In this document: positions 1 to 6,404 of the stretch, in pieces
Layout: every line of letters starts with the position of its first letter
How positions within the stretch are numbered: the stretch's first letter is position 1
Assembly: GCA_016927965.1 (NCBI GenBank)
Contig: JAFGLP010000155.1
Location: 1-19,417, forward strand
Direction: 5' to 3'
Origin: Dehalococcoidia bacterium
GTDB taxonomy: Bacteria; Chloroflexota; Dehalococcoidia; GIF9; UBA5629
DNA length: 19,417 nt
Position numbers and translations under genes: made by a program
The notes under the pieces: generated by a model
What the model saw: the letters and a program-made list of their open reading frames with translations, nothing else
Database searches by the model: none
Told to the model about the DNA's origin: nothing

Positions 1-81
1 GTTATTTAAATAATAATCCTCTGCACCTTTGGTGTCAATGTAACCTGCACAATAAAGGTAAAAATTTCCATGCTCACGCCG

Positions 82-110
82 TTGACATCCTTTACCCGAA
101 ATCTTATATT
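82..110 (+). promoter_or_regulatory. Promoter of the MarR-type gene
   Basis: TTGACA at 82-87 is a perfect -35 box. It is followed after exactly 17 bp by TATATT at 105-110, a 5/6 match to the -10 box. The start of transcription would lie near 117, leaving a leader of about 30 nt before the ATG at 146. Confidence 0.75.
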
Positions 111-118
111 GTATACAA
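109..118. promoter_or_regulatory. Candidate MarR operator (palindrome)
   Basis: TTGTATACAA is a perfect 10-bp palindrome that overlaps the end of the -10 box and the predicted transcription start. A second perfect palindrome, GTATTAATAC, lies at 135-144 just before the start codon. MarR proteins commonly repress their own promoter by binding such sites, so autoregulation is the simplest reading. The binding itself is inferred. Confidence 0.5.
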
Positions 119-145
119 ATATTTTGTGTTGAAAGTATTAATACA

Positions 146-571
146 ATGGAATACGATGCAAGAGAACATATCTGCTTTAATATAGGGCGCGTCATGCGCA
201 AGGTCTACGAGCATTATGAGTCAAGACTGTCTCCCTTCGGCCTGACCACACCCCAGTTCATGGTGTTCGGTGCGCTGTGGTCCGGGGACGGCATCACCAT
301 AGGCGAACTGGGGGAACGAGTGGCGCTGGACGGTTCCACTATTACGGGCATACTTGACCGCATGGAAAAGAACGGCTACGTCGAACGCAGACCCAACGCG
401 GAGGACAGGAGGTCGGCGCTGGTCTACCTGACGGACAAGGCCAGGCAGGTGGGACCTCAGATCAACAAGTTCGCCGATGAGCTTGACGCCGCACTGCGCA
501 AGAACTTTTCCCCCCATGATATGGCAGTCTTCGAGAGCGTCCTGCGTGAACTCGGCGAAACACAGGCGTAA
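146..571 (+). CDS. MarR-family transcriptional regulator
   Basis: This 141-residue protein has the length and layout of MarR regulators: N-terminal dimerisation helices (about 5-30), a winged helix-turn-helix (about 34-98), and C-terminal helices that complete the dimer. Typical signatures are LTTPQFMVFGALW, the recognition helix region STITGILDRMEKNGYVER, and the wing motif EDRRSALVYLT. MarR proteins are cytoplasmic dimers that release DNA on binding small phenolic or other ligands, or on oxidation; the ligand here is unknown. No co-directional partner follows before a terminator, so it appears monocistronic and probably autoregulated through the palindromes at its promoter. The ribosome binding site is weak (GAAAG region). 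The ATG is chosen because it follows the promoter directly and starts the family domain. Confidence 0.93.
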   Translation: MEYDAREHICFNIGRVMRKVYEHYESRLSPFGLTTPQFMVFGALWSGDGITIGELGERVALDGSTITGILDRMEKNGYVERRPNAEDRRSALVYLTDKARQVGPQINKFADELDAALRKNFSPHDMAVFESVLRELGETQA

Positions 572-616
572 TAAACAGAGCTTATCCAACTGTCTGTAAA
601 CTACAGCAACGAATCT

Positions 617-646
617 TTGACATGCCGCAACTTTTAATGTTAGAAT
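617..646 (+). promoter_or_regulatory. Strong promoter before a mini-ORF/terminator
   Basis: TTGACA at 617-622 and TAGAAT at 641-646 are separated by 18 bp; a perfect TATAAT at 646-651 sits too far away (23 bp). Transcription would start near 653, only about 20 nt before a strong terminator hairpin, so the promoter would mostly make an RNA of about 40 nt unless termination is overridden. Confidence 0.5.
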
Positions 647-668
647 ATAATATAAGGTGAGTTCATTT

Positions 669-728
669 ATGCCTCCGGAAACGGAGGTTTTTTATTGCTT
701 TTTTATCTTCAGAGAACTTAAGCGGTAA
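669..728 (+). CDS. Possible 19-residue leader peptide across a terminator
   Basis: An ATG at 669 follows an AAGGTGAG ribosome-binding-like sequence at 654-661 with good spacing. It opens a 19-codon frame (begins MPPETEVFYCFF) that reads straight through the hairpin and T-tract at 672-693 and stops at 726-728. A ribosome translating it would unfold the hairpin, which is the arrangement of a transcription attenuator. There is no obvious regulatory codon run, and the next gene has its own promoter, so this may be chance. Confidence 0.25.
   Translation: MPPETEVFYCFFIFRELKR
672..693 (+). terminator. Intrinsic terminator
   Basis: The stem CCTCCG (672-677) pairs perfectly with CGGAGG (682-687) around a GAAA tetraloop, followed by six T (688-693). 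It ends the MarR transcript and any transcript from the promoter at 617. Confidence 0.85.
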
Positions 729-729
729 T

Positions 730-758
730 TTGCCAAGATTTAATCCTGCATTTATACT
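730..758 (+). promoter_or_regulatory. Promoter of the beta-propeller lipoprotein
   Basis: TTGCCA (730-735, 5/6) and TATACT (753-758, 5/6) are separated by exactly 17 bp. Transcription would start near 765, giving a leader of about 35 nt before the ATG at 800. Confidence 0.6.
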
Positions 759-799
759 GTTCGGAACGGATTATTCTCAACATCAGAGGTGATACTGTA

Positions 800-1834
800 A
801 TGTCTAAATTTACGCGTCCCCTTAATATTATTCTGACGTGCTTCATTGCGCTGACGTTCCTGCTGACAATTTCCTGCGCAGGCCCTGCCATAGACTACCA
901 ACCGTCGGGACTGACCAGCCTGCTGGCATTCTCATCCGACCGTTATAATACAGTCCATATATATACCATAAAGCCTGACGGCACAGATCTTTTCTCCACT
1001 TCCAATGATAATATGACACTCGACGGGTCGCCCTGGTGGTCCCCCGACGGCAGCAGAATTGTTTTTAACTCCACCTTTTCCGATGACTTCGAGATATGGT
1101 CCATGAACGCCGACGGCACTGACCGCCGCCAGTTGACCAACAGGATAGGGATGGATACCGTACCGAGATACTCACCAGATGGAACCAAAGTTGTTTTCGT
1201 CGGCGAGTTTAAAGGTGAGTACACCGCACATGGACATGAACATGAGCACGAACATGCAGAAGAGGAAGAGGGACTGGGCATGGGACATACACACGCCCAT
1301 CTAATGCCCGCCTATGAAATAATGATTGTCAATGCAGACGGCAGCAACATGCGGAGGATCACCGATCATAATATATCAGGGAGCATCTGGAACAGCGTTC
1401 CCACCTGGTCGCCGGACGGCTCCAAAATACTTTTCGGCACAGGCCGCGAAGGCGACGGGATCACTCCGGTCCTGTACACCATGAACCTTGACGGCAGCAA
1501 CCAGCAGAGGTTCGGCTTCCCCTTCTTAATCGAAGGGACCATGCCGGACTGGTCCCCCGTCACGAATAAAATCGTCTTCGTGAGAGGCAGTGCAGCCAAG
1601 GGAGATATCTGGGTGATGGATGCCGGCTCACCCTTCCCCGGACTGACAGCTAAAAAGCTCACGGACAACTACGATAACAACCGCAATCCGGTCTGGTCGC
1701 CCGACGGCAAGCAGATCGCCTTTGTTTCAGATATCTACGGCAACGACGATATCTTCATCATGAATGCAGACGGCAGCGACGTCCGCCGCCTGACCTACGA
1801 CGAGGCCACCGAACGCCATCCCACATGGAGATAA
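800..1834 (+). CDS. TolB-like PD40 beta-propeller lipoprotein with His-rich loop
   Basis: The 344-residue protein begins with a lipoprotein-type signal peptide (hydrophobic 9-25, Cys26 in LTISC), so it is probably anchored on the outer face of the membrane. The body consists of PD40/TolB-type propeller repeats with the recurring pattern MNADGTD..QLT....P.WSPDG.KI.F, from about residue 45 to 344. I count five WSPDG-type repeats plus a closing half-repeat, consistent with a six-bladed propeller. Such domains act as protein-interaction or ligand-binding scaffolds; no catalytic residues are visible. Odd is an insertion at about 142-167 that is very rich in His and Glu (HGHEHEHEHAEEEE, then HTHAH), a likely Zn/Ni/Cu-binding loop. 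No tol or pal genes lie nearby, so this is not a Tol-system TolB. The start has an AGAGGTGAT ribosome binding site. Confidence 0.85.
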   Translation: MSKFTRPLNIILTCFIALTFLLTISCAGPAIDYQPSGLTSLLAFSSDRYNTVHIYTIKPDGTDLFSTSNDNMTLDGSPWWSPDGSRIVFNSTFSDDFEIWSMNADGTDRRQLTNRIGMDTVPRYSPDGTKVVFVGEFKGEYTAHGHEHEHEHAEEEEGLGMGHTHAHLMPAYEIMIVNADGSNMRRITDHNISGSIWNSVPTWSPDGSKILFGTGREGDGITPVLYTMNLDGSNQQRFGFPFLIEGTMPDWSPVTNKIVFVRGSAAKGDIWVMDAGSPFPGLTAKKLTDNYDNNRNPVWSPDGKQIAFVSDIYGNDDIFIMNADGSDVRRLTYDEATERHPTWR

Positions 1835-1870
1835 GATCCAGAAAACACTTAATACTAAACTCTAAGCTCT

Positions 1871-1917
1871 AAAAACCCAAAATACTGGCTTGGCACTTTT
1901 GTATTTTGGGTTTTTTT
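1871..1917 (+). terminator. Long-stem intrinsic terminator, possibly bidirectional
   Basis: Bases 1871-1885 (A5, CCC, A4, TAC) pair without mismatch to 1901-1915 around a 15-nt loop, and seven T run from 1911. It closes the propeller gene. The A-run on the left arm would also serve a transcript coming from the other side. Confidence 0.85.
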
Positions 1918-1968
1918 ATTTATCCAGTATTTACTGTTTAACACTCAGAGCCCCCTGCCGCCTATAAC

Positions 1969-1998
1969 TTGACTTTAGTACATTTGTTCTATTATAAT
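1969..1998 (+). promoter_or_regulatory. Promoter of the DUF6504-dnaE operon
   Basis: TTGACT (1969-1974, 5/6) and a perfect TATAAT (1993-1998) are separated by 18 bp. The predicted start near 2005 leaves about 25 nt before the GTG at 2031. The whole spacer is filled by a LexA-box-like palindrome. Confidence 0.75.
1976..1991. promoter_or_regulatory. Candidate LexA (SOS) box
   Basis: TAGTAC-ATTT-GTTCTA is an inverted repeat with one mismatch (the arms would be TAGAAC/GTTCTA). It resembles the GAAC-N4-GTTC core of Gram-positive-type LexA boxes. It fills the -35/-10 spacer, an ideal position for repression, and the operon encodes a DnaE2-like polymerase, a classic SOS target. LexA binding is inferred. 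Confidence 0.55.
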
Positions 1999-2030
1999 CC
2001 AGGTACACCTCCGTAAAAGAGGACAGTGAA

Positions 2031-2279
2031 GTGTCAAGGTACATTAACGAGTCGATAACCGTACATATCAGCAGGGAACTCAAACCTACTGCCTTTATCT
2101 GGCGCAAACGCCTTTACCGGGTAATTGAGATACTTTCGTGGTGGCATGAGCCTGCCGAGTGGTGGAACGGCGAGTCCATACGCACCCTCATGCTTGTCAG
2201 CGCCGAATGCGACAGCCCCGGCATCTATGAGCTCTGCAAAAGCAGCGCTGACTGGTCCCTGCGCCGACTGCTCGACTGA
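2031..2279 (+). CDS. DUF6504-like small protein upstream of the polymerase
   Basis: The 82-residue protein starts with GTG after a GAGG site. It resembles the small DUF6504 proteins known from actinobacteria: P..FIWR.RLYRV..IL..WHEP..WW near residues 18-45, then a hydrophobic strand, and G.YEL.....W.L..LLD at the C-terminus. The family's function is unknown. From memory, members often lie next to error-prone polymerase genes, as here: 19 bp separate its stop from the dnaE-like ATG and both share one promoter. The many aromatic residues and Trp pairs suggest a small folded beta domain; no catalytic motif is recognisable. The C-terminal half overlaps a spurious upstream extension of the polymerase frame. 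Confidence 0.75.
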   Translation: MSRYINESITVHISRELKPTAFIWRKRLYRVIEILSWWHEPAEWWNGESIRTLMLVSAECDSPGIYELCKSSADWSLRRLLD

Positions 2280-2298
2280 TACTTATGAGGGCCGCGCC

Positions 2299-5200
2299 AT
2301 GTCTTTCGTCCATCTCCATGTTCATTCCTATTACAGCTTCCACGACGGGGCCACCAGCCCTGCCGCACTGGTTGAGAAGGCCTGCCATTTCAACATGCCC
2401 GCCCTGGCACTCACCGATCATAACCGCCTCACCGGCGCCATCCGTTTTTACGACCTCGCCCGGAAAGCTGGCATCAAACCCATTATCGGTGCTGAGATAG
2501 GTATCGAGGGCAACTACCACCTTACCCTGCTCTGCAAAGACATCCGGGGCTACTCCAACCTATGCCGACTGCTTACCACCATGCATTGCAGCAGGAGAGA
2601 CGGCCGGCCCTCCGCCACACGCGAGATGCTCCGCCGCTACAACGAAGGCCTGCTAGCGCTATCGGGTTGCCGCCAGGGAGAAGTCCCCTTCCTGCTGAGT
2701 AAGAAAGAGCCAGAACGTGCCGCCTGCGCCTCCGCCTTCTACCGTGAGGTCTTCGGTGATGACTTCTTTATTGAGCTTAACCACTACCCATCCCGGCAGG
2801 GCACACCACTGTGCTACATACTCTCCAGCTTCGCCCGTGAGCAGGGCATACCGTCCGTAGCAACCAACAACGTCCATTACCTGTCCATGCAAGACTACCG
2901 TATTCACGAGTTGCTTAATGCCATCGGACTGATCGTGCCGGTTACGCAGCTCCACGGTCCCCGCACGGTCGAACAGCATTTCAAATCCCCCGCCGAGATG
3001 GAGCGGCTTTTCAGAGATTTCCCGGGCGCCGCAGCCATGACGCTGGAGATCGCCTCCCGCTGCAATCTAGAGCTCGAACTGGGAAAGCCACGCTTCCCCG
3101 GATTTACGCTGCCCGCAGGGGAAACGTCCCCATACTTCCTGCGTAAACTGGCCTATGCAGGGGCAGAGAAAAAATACGGCAGCCTGTCCCCGGAGATGAC
3201 TACCCGCCTAGAGATGGAACTGTCCACCATCGAAATTCTCGGCTTCTGCAGCTATTTCCTAGTGGTGTGGGACATCGTTCGCTGGGCCAGGGCACGGGGC
3301 ATCCGTCTCCAGGCACGTGGCAGCGCGGTGGACAGCATGGTGGTCTACACGTTGGATATCAGCAACGCCGACCCCATCCATTATGACCTGCTCTTCGAAA
3401 GGTTCATGCACCCGCTGAGAGATGAACCGCCCGACATCGACCTCGATATTGACCGCCGCCGCCGAGGTGAAGTAAGGGATTACATTTACCACAAATACGG
3501 CGCTGAAAACGTGTCCTGCGTGGCTACCATCAATACCTACATGGCACGTGGCGCTTTACGCGACGTCGGCAAAGCTCTGCAAATACCGCCTGAAACAATC
3601 GAAAAAGCCTGTAAAGGCATACACTGGCTCTCTGCCACCAAACTGGTAGAGAAATCAGCAACGCTGCCGGAGTTGAAGGATAACACGGTCTATCGAAGGC
3701 CGGAGTTGCAAGAATTCTTCAGACTGTGCGCCGCCATCGACGGTTTCCCCAAACACCTTTCCGTACACCTCGGCGGCTTGCTCATCGGTGAAGGGCGACT
3801 TTCCGATCTTGTCCCACTAGAAGTTTCCAGCGGCGGCGACATCATCAGCCAGTACGACAAGGACGATATCGAGAGACTGGGCCTGGTCAAGATGGACCTG
3901 CTGTCCCTACCCACCATCACGGTCATTGAAGACGCAGTCCGCAGCATTAAGGAAAGCCGCGGACTGGCAGTAGATATAGACAGCATACCGCGTGACGACC
4001 CCGCTCCTTTCGAAATGCTGCGCAGCGGCAGGACCATCGGCGTCTTCCAGCTCGAATCACCGGCGCAGAGGGAGATGGCGGGCAGGCTGCTGCCTCAAAC
4101 ATTCAACGATATCATTGTCACTCTGTCACTGGTGCGCCCCGGCCCGCTCAAATCCAGCATGGACAAGGTCTACCTGGCGCGCCGCCACGGACAGGAACCC
4201 GTAAGCTATACACATCCCCACCTGGAAAGGGCCCTGAGTGAGACACTGGGCGTCATCCTCTACCAGGAACAGGTGCTGCGCGTGGCGCATGACCTGGCCG
4301 GGATGAGCTATGCCGGTGCCGATGGCTTCAGGCGCGCCATGACCCACGACCGCACTAGCGGGGAGATGGAAAAGATGCGCCTGACGTTCATAAATTGCGC
4401 CACGCGCAACGGCGTCAAACAGGATATAGCAGAGGAGGTCTTCGAGCACCTGGCGGCCTTCGCCGCTTACGGCTTCTGCAAAGCCCATGCCGCCGCCTAT
4501 GCCATACTCTCCTATCAGACTCTGTGGCTGAAATGCCACTACCCGGCCGAGTTCATGGCTGCCGTCCTCTCCAATCAGCCCATGGGTTACTACCCGCCCC
4601 GTGTGCTGGCAGCCGACGCGCGCCGCTTCGGCGTTACAGTGCTGCACCCCGATGTAAACAGGTCATCCGGCCACTACACAGTGGAGAACGGGGCGATACG
4701 CGTCGGGCTGGGACAGGTCAGAGGTATCAGCAGGGAGACGATCGCCTCTATTATGAGTGAAAGGCAAAGCAGGCCGTTCAGTTCGCTGAGAGATTTTACC
4801 ATGCGCACCAGCGCCAGACAGGCGGTGGTTGAGAACCTGGTCAAGGCAGGAGCGCTGGACACGTTGGGCAGCCGCAAGGGGATGCTGGCAGAGATACCGG
4901 CGCTCCTGCAGCTTAAACGCGGGAACGGAGGGGAAAGAAGTGAGCTTTTCACCGATAATCCGGCCTCGCAAATGTGTCATTGCGAGGTCGCGCAGCGGCC
5001 GTGGCAATCTTCTGCACCAAATAATATCGACGTCACTCCCCAGTTAAAAAAAGAACGACATTTAAATGAACGCGAGCTACTCTCGCTCGACCTGTCGACG
5101 CATCCCCTTGACTTCTGCAAACTGGAGAACGGCTATACCAGACTCAAGGACCTGCTGCCGCTGCCAGCCAGGCAGCACATCAAAATAGCAGGCTCGGTCA

Positions 5201-5430
5201 TACGCTACCAGACACCCCCCACACGTACCGGCAAACGCGTCGTCTATATCATCATGGAGGACGGCACAGGGGTAGCCGACGTGACCGTATTCAGTGATGT
5301 GCAGGAGAAATGCGGCAGGTATCTCTTCCGTTCCGGCTGGCTGGAGGTGCAGGGCAAAATCCAGCGCCGCGGCCCCAAGTCCCTCTCGATCATAGCTGAC
5401 GATGTAAGGCCGCTGAGGAGGGACAGCTAA
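2299..5430 (+). CDS. dnaE: DNA polymerase III alpha-type polymerase, DnaE2/error-prone-like
   Basis: This 1043-residue family-C polymerase extends primers in DNA synthesis. Domains in order: PHP (from residue 3, HLHVHS...DG; ALTDHN; GAEIGI), palm with catalytic aspartates in PDIDLDID (378-385) and KMD (Asp533), fingers, helix-hairpin-helix region, and a C-terminal OB domain from about 961 (KIAGSV...MEDGTG). It is shorter than replicative DnaE (about 1160) and close to DnaE2/ImuC; the compact tail and small upstream partner favour a lesion-bypass role. No imuA or imuB is visible. The ATG at 2299 is chosen because the family starts at MSFVHLHVHS; the frame stays open back to 2125 but that part is not homologous. 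A GAGG site precedes it. A repeat-like insert lies at about residues 893-904. A replicative role cannot be excluded. Confidence 0.92.
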   Translation: MSFVHLHVHSYYSFHDGATSPAALVEKACHFNMPALALTDHNRLTGAIRFYDLARKAGIKPIIGAEIGIEGNYHLTLLCKDIRGYSNLCRLLTTMHCSRRDGRPSATREMLRRYNEGLLALSGCRQGEVPFLLSKKEPERAACASAFYREVFGDDFFIELNHYPSRQGTPLCYILSSFAREQGIPSVATNNVHYLSMQDYRIHELLNAIGLIVPVTQLHGPRTVEQHFKSPAEMERLFRDFPGAAAMTLEIASRCNLELELGKPRFPGFTLPAGETSPYFLRKLAYAGAEKKYGSLSPEMTTRLEMELSTIEILGFCSYFLVVWDIVRWARARGIRLQARGSAVDSMVVYTLDISNADPIHYDLLFERFMHPLRDEPPDIDLDIDRRRRGEVRDYIYHKYGAENVSCVATINTYMARGALRDVGKALQIPPETIEKACKGIHWLSATKLVEKSATLPELKDNTVYRRPELQEFFRLCAAIDGFPKHLSVHLGGLLIGEGRLSDLVPLEVSSGGDIISQYDKDDIERLGLVKMDLLSLPTITVIEDAVRSIKESRGLAVDIDSIPRDDPAPFEMLRSGRTIGVFQLESPAQREMAGRLLPQTFNDIIVTLSLVRPGPLKSSMDKVYLARRHGQEPVSYTHPHLERALSETLGVILYQEQVLRVAHDLAGMSYAGADGFRRAMTHDRTSGEMEKMRLTFINCATRNGVKQDIAEEVFEHLAAFAAYGFCKAHAAAYAILSYQTLWLKCHYPAEFMAAVLSNQPMGYYPPRVLAADARRFGVTVLHPDVNRSSGHYTVENGAIRVGLGQVRGISRETIASIMSERQSRPFSSLRDFTMRTSARQAVVENLVKAGALDTLGSRKGMLAEIPALLQLKRGNGGERSELFTDNPASQMCHCEVAQRPWQSSAPNNIDVTPQLKKERHLNERELLSLDLSTHPLDFCKLENGYTRLKDLLPLPARQHIKIAGSVIRYQTPPTRTGKRVVYIIMEDGTGVADVTVFSDVQEKCGRYLFRSGWLEVQGKIQRRGPKSLSIIADDVRPLRRDS
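4975..5010. repeat. Hairpin repeat-like element inside the polymerase gene
   Basis: The segment reads TGTCATTGCGAGG..., and ends ...GTGGCAATCT. ATTGC (4979-4983) pairs with GCAAT (5004-5008), and GGTCGC (4986-4991) pairs with GCGGCC (4995-5000) around a GCA loop. From memory, dispersed elements starting with TCATTGCGAG and ending in GGCAATCT are widespread in bacterial intergenic regions. Here one is translated in frame as a linker between the polymerase core and the OB domain. No second copy was found in the window. Confidence 0.55.
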
Positions 5431-5474
5431 TAATCGGCATTATAATTTGAATTGGAATTTTTCCCCCTGCCATA

Positions 5475-5503
5475 TTGACAGTCATTTCGCGCCGCTCTAT
5501 ATT
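5475..5503 (+). promoter_or_regulatory. Promoter placed for a leaderless mRNA
   Basis: TTGACA (5475-5480) and TATATT (5498-5503) are separated by exactly 17 bp, identical in both boxes and spacing to the MarR promoter. Starting 7 bp after the -10 box, transcription would begin at the A of the ATG at 5510. Confidence 0.65.
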
Positions 5504-5509
5504 ATTCAC

Positions 5510-5683
5510 ATGGGAAAGGTACTGCTCATCATCGCCTGTATACTGGTCGTCCTGACCATTGCCACCGGTTTCCTGCTTCCGCAGTTCAGCGACTTCATCG
5601 GCCCGGCCCTGATATTGGATATCATCATCATGGGGATCAGCGTGATGGTCATTGCCAAAGAAACCAGGCGCTACCCGTATTAG
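5510..5683 (+). CDS. Small two-helix membrane protein, possibly leaderless
   Basis: The 57-residue product (starts MGKVLLIIACILVV) has two predicted membrane helices, about 3-24 and 30-49, and a short basic tail KETRRYPY. I recognise no family. The reading frame is open from an upstream ATG at 5447, but a near-consensus promoter lies inside that extension (5475-5503), so the ATG at 5510, which directly starts the first membrane helix, is preferred. No Shine-Dalgarno site precedes it and the predicted transcript begins at the ATG, so translation may be leaderless. It follows the polymerase gene by 79 bp. Confidence 0.6.
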   Translation: MGKVLLIIACILVVLTIATGFLLPQFSDFIGPALILDIIIMGISVMVIAKETRRYPY

Positions 5684-5855
5684 CCGTAACCCACCCTCAA
5701 TTCTGCTGATTACTGCCTCTGCGCCCGTTACCGTTTCACATCAATCAGTCCGGCACCGTCCGCGCAGAAGCGTAATCAATGAAAATATCCCTCAAAAAAA
5801 CAGCACGGGACGCCTTAAGCGCCCCGCACCATTCAGAGGAGAATTTAGATAATGA
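5684..5855. other. Intergenic region with no further gene
   Basis: Apart from the minus-strand terminator at 5794-5829, no coding region is supported. An open plus-strand frame through here has no ribosome binding site and a proline/arginine-rich shadow-like composition. Confidence 0.45.
5794..5829 (-). terminator. Intrinsic terminator (minus strand)
   Basis: On the minus strand an 11-pair stem (5819-5829 with 5803-5813) forms around a 5-nt loop, followed by TG and seven T (5800-5794). Three of the pairs are G-U wobbles in minus-strand RNA but would be mismatches in plus-strand RNA, which fixes the strand. It ends the transcript of the small membrane protein at 5856-5975. Confidence 0.75.
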
Positions 5856-5975
5856 CTAAATAAATTTGATTATTGTAACCATCATCGTGATGATCAGCCC
5901 AACACAGACCACCAGTGATAAGAAAAGAAAGCACATTTTCCAATCAGTCCTCATTATGGTCAATATCGGCTTCAT
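5856..5975 (-). CDS. 39-residue single-pass membrane protein
   Basis: The product (MKPILTIMRTDWKMCFLF...) has a short basic N-terminus and one long hydrophobic segment (about 13-39). A GGGGGAG ribosome binding site ends 4 nt before the ATG, a promoter lies at 6005-6033 and an intrinsic terminator follows the stop, so this is a complete transcription unit. The frame is open upstream to 6110, but that part lacks a ribosome binding site. It resembles the neighbouring 43-residue protein (6146-6277) in its N-terminal half: the pattern I-L/M-K/R-x-D-x-K-hydrophobic-x-x-L-F is shared. Function unknown; too short for enzymatic activity, more likely a membrane-protein modulator or toxin-like peptide. 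Confidence 0.6.
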   Translation of the reverse strand: MKPILTIMRTDWKMCFLFLSLVVCVGLIITMMVTIIKFI

Positions 5976-6004
5976 TGTTCTCCCCCCTTTTTTCTTACAC
6001 AATA

Positions 6005-6033
6005 ATTCTAAGGCCACATCCACCCCTCTACAA
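6005..6033 (-). promoter_or_regulatory. Promoter of the 39-residue protein
   Basis: On the minus strand TTGTAG (6033-6028) and TAGAAT (6010-6005) are separated by 17 bp, about 30 bp upstream of the ATG at 5975. Confidence 0.5.
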
Positions 6034-6090
6034 TAGCGTATCAGTACTGCCCCGGCAGTGACATTAGTACTAGATAAAATCGGCACAATA

Positions 6091-6123
6091 TAAAAAATGA
6101 AGGCGGGCACAGCCCGCCTTCAT
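6091..6123 (-). terminator. Intrinsic terminator (minus strand)
   Basis: A perfect 12-bp stem (6112-6123 with 6097-6108) around a 3-nt loop is followed on the minus strand by a T run (6097-6092). It lies 22 bp after the stop of the 43-residue protein and separates it from the downstream small gene. Confidence 0.8.
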
Positions 6124-6145
6124 GTAATGGGTGATAAATATATTT

Positions 6146-6277
6146 TCAAAATAGCCCCAGGCCGGCAGCAATCACCAGCGCCAGCACCAGTGCTCCGTCA
6201 AGCAATACCCCGCTGAACAGTAACCTGAGCTTGCCGTCTCTTTTAAGTATCGCCGCAAATGTTCTTCCTGCTTTCAT
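6146..6277 (-). CDS. 43-residue single-pass membrane protein
   Basis: The product (MKAGRTFAAILKRDGKLR...) has a basic amphipathic start and a hydrophobic helix at about 19-43 with Gly/Ala/Leu composition. An AGGAGA site lies 8 nt before the ATG, a promoter candidate is at 6315-6343 and a terminator follows the stop, so the short frame is convincing. It appears to be a diverged paralogue of the 39-residue protein just downstream: I-L-K/R-x-D-x-K-L/M-x-x-L-F aligns in both. Function unknown. Two in-line direct repeats upstream of the promoter suggest activator control. Confidence 0.6.
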   Translation of the reverse strand: MKAGRTFAAILKRDGKLRLLFSGVLLDGALVLALVIAAGLGLF

Positions 6278-6314
6278 TGCATTCTCTCCTGTACAGCATT
6301 AAATCTATACTGGA

Positions 6315-6343
6315 ATTATGCGCCATTGGCAGTCCCCTGAAAA
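6315..6343 (-). promoter_or_regulatory. Promoter of the 43-residue protein
   Basis: On the minus strand TTTTCA (6343-6338, 4/6) and CATAAT (6320-6315, 5/6) are 17 bp apart, with the start near 6308. The weak -35 box fits an activator-dependent promoter; a pair of direct repeats lies just upstream. Confidence 0.45.
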
Positions 6344-6349
6344 CGGCAG

Positions 6350-6381
6350 CAAGTATGATATTGGATTATTACAAGTATGAT
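6350..6381. repeat. Direct repeats spaced two helical turns
   Basis: CAAGTATGAT occurs at 6350-6359 and again at 6372-6381, a 22-bp period. The core TATGAT recurs at 6383-6388 and 6413-6418. The pair starts 7 bp upstream of the minus-strand -35 box at 6343, a typical place for a response-regulator dimer. Regulatory function is inferred. Confidence 0.4.
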
Positions 6382-6404
6382 TTATGATAATCCGGCAGTG
6401 CTAG

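Larger units (their letters stand above)
1..145. other. Upstream region of the MarR gene
   Basis: No coding region can be supported in the first 145 bases. The part up to about position 80 is AT-rich with no clear signal. The rest holds the promoter and operator candidates of the MarR-type gene, listed separately. Confidence 0.5.

Noticed and set aside
800..1834. TolB of the Tol-Pal system, or a ZnuA-type metal-binding protein because of its His loop
   Set aside because: No tol or pal genes nearby, only propeller repeats, and no SBP fold signature.
2125..2298. N-terminal extension of the polymerase frame up to 2125
   Set aside because: The family begins at MSFVHLHVHS (2299) with a GAGG site, and the extension overlaps the DUF6504-like gene in another frame.
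4126..4647. 173-codon minus-strand frame inside the polymerase gene
   Set aside because: It lies wholly antisense to a conserved polymerase region and shows no family resemblance; a shadow of GC-rich codons.
5871..5900. ATCATCGTGATGAT palindrome as an operator
   Set aside because: It lies within the membrane-helix codons of the 39-residue protein and follows from its Ile/Met/Val codon choice.
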